Source of the DNA: Rhyacophila brunnea | Lineage: Eukaryota; Arthropoda; Insecta; Trichoptera; Rhyacophilidae | NCBI GenBank assembly: GCA_022495005.1 | Contig: JAGYXB010000439.1 | Span: 420,126 to 484,125, forward strand | Length of the DNA: 64,000 bases | Reading direction: 5' to 3' | Part shown: in pieces, positions 62,652 to 64,000 of the stretch | How the letters are laid out: each line of letters opens with the position of its first letter | Position numbering within the stretch: the stretch's first letter is position 1 | Translations under genes and position numbers: made by a program | Notes under the pieces: model-generated | Databases searched by the model: none | Told to the model about the DNA's origin: nothing | What the model saw: only the letters and a program-made list of their open reading frames with translations

Positions 62652-63875
62652 TTAAGGGGGGACATGCTCGTCGAAGGTCAAAATTGAGTTTTTATTGTAT
62701 TTTCAAACCATGATCCTGGACACTCTTTAAACATTGTAGATAATCTATTTATATAATTTTAAAGCCTTATTATCCTTTATAGCTATTTTAAACATTTTAT
62801 GACTGCATAAAGTATTTTTGTTACATAAAATAGTATTCTTTTAAACCTCTCGCTCTAATGTTTTGGAATATAGTCATATTTCGGTACATAACTGTGCAGT
62901 GGTGTTAAGATTTTTTACATTTATTAATTTTTAAACGCATTTATGAAACCATTAGTATAATTTATTACGAGATAATTTTTGTAAAATATTCACGATAAAA
63001 ATTATATTGATAATCTCTGTGATCCCAAATTTGACAAGAATTAGGCATTTTATTATTCAAAAAATCGGCAAGATTAACACATTTGAAGATGATTCTAAAG
63101 ACACTTATTATAAGCTATGTCTTTGACCATTCAAGTGTGATAAACATCTTATGAATAATGATTGCTTTATAATAATTATTGACCCAAGAATAAGGTAGTG
63201 TTTTTTTGAAATACGCCATTTCTTTTGTCATTCCCCAGTGGTTAAGCTACAACATACGGCCGTAGCCATAAATTGACAAACTATAATTGAAGTAGGGAGT
63301 AAAATGATATTAACGCGCGTGTTTGAACATGTACCGTTTAAAAAATAAATAAAAAAAATTCGGTTAGGTACATGTTCAAACACGCGCGTTAACATAATTT
63401 TACTCCCTACTTTAATTATAGTTTGTCATTTTATGGCTACGGCCGTATGTTGTAGCTTAACCACTGGGAATGACAAAAGAAATGGCGTATTTCAAAAAAA
63501 CACTACCTTATTCTTAGGTCAATAATTATTATAAAGCAATCATTATTCATAAGATGTTTATCACTCTTGAATGGTCAAAGACATAGCTTATAATAAATAT
63601 CTTTAGAATCATCTTGAAATGTGTTAATATTGCCGATTTTTTGAATAATAAAATGCCTAATTTTTGTCAAATTTGGGATCACAGAGATTATCAATATAAT
63701 TTTTTATCGTGAATATTTTACAAAAATTATCTCGTAATAAATTATACTAATGGTTTTATAAATGCGTTTAAAAATTAACAAATGTTAGAAATCTTAACAC
63801 CACTGCACAGTTATGTACCGAAATATGACTATATTCTAAAACATTAGAGCGAGAGGTTTAAAAGAATACTATTTT
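62652..63875. mobile_element. Near-palindromic TTAA element, right end truncated
   Basis: TTAA (62652-62655) then ggggggacatgctcgtcg; the left arm runs to about 63335, facing gaacatgtacc / ggtacatgttc (spacer 63335-63366), and the inverted arm continues to ctattttac near 63875. There it breaks off about 170 bp before the expected terminus, and unrelated G+C-richer sequence follows. Same family as 53760-55612. Confidence 0.75.
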
Positions 63876-64000
63876 ACACAGTCGGAAGCCAACAGCGGTG
63901 GAGTGAGGTTGTACAACTTCGCTTGCGTATTCGGGACGCTATTCGCCTGGTTACTCGCGAACGGTTATAAATACGGGATACAACAAAAATAATATTGTTT
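63876..64000. other. Unrelated sequence after the truncated palindrome
   Basis: Begins acagtcggaagccaacagcg; richer in G+C than the neighbouring introns, contains gtggagtgaggttgtacaac. I do not recognise it; it could be another repeat or part of an upstream exon or promoter. Confidence 0.3.

Overview
This is an A+T-rich eukaryotic (insect) nuclear segment. It has GT-AG introns of 0.3-8.4 kb, many short transposable elements, frequent taggtacct-type motifs, and two genes both read from the minus strand. The base composition, repeat style and the histidine-rich insect gene suggest a hemipteran, probably an aphid. That placement is inference, not proof.

Layout: (1) 1-6.7 kb is non-genic, with two small inverted-repeat elements (2290-2662 and 3517-4043). 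(2) 6.9-16.2 kb, minus strand: a three-exon gene for a secreted, histidine/glycine/lysine-rich protein of 491 residues that resembles the insect-specific DUF4779-type family. Its second intron holds a perfect 84-bp-arm hairpin (10491-10671). (3) 16.5-34 kb is intergenic and repeat-dense: a LINE 3' fragment next to a broken mariner transposase, a solo-arm TTAA element beside a broken Jockey/CR1-like LINE, two copies of an element with terminal direct repeats, a ten-unit tandem array derived from the 3' end of a LINE, and nested MITE-like elements. (4) 34.4-62.3 kb, minus strand: ten exons of a TMTC-family gene (ER membrane O-mannosyltransferase with TPR repeats, closest to TMTC1 by my reading). 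The N-terminal exons lie beyond the right edge. All nine visible splice junctions keep frame and give 705 residues, ending in an Asn/Ser-rich tail of 233 residues encoded by one exon. Its introns carry LINE tails, hAT-like MITEs, tRNA-derived SINEs and a 1.85-kb near-palindromic TTAA element. (5) 62.6-63.9 kb is a second, truncated near-palindromic copy.

The two genes have no visible functional link. One product is probably extracellular; the other works in the ER lumen and membrane. The most unusual content is structural DNA: the perfect intronic hairpin, the long TTAA-flanked palindromes and the LINE-tail satellite. All identities rest on reading the sequence and remembered family motifs; no database search was run.
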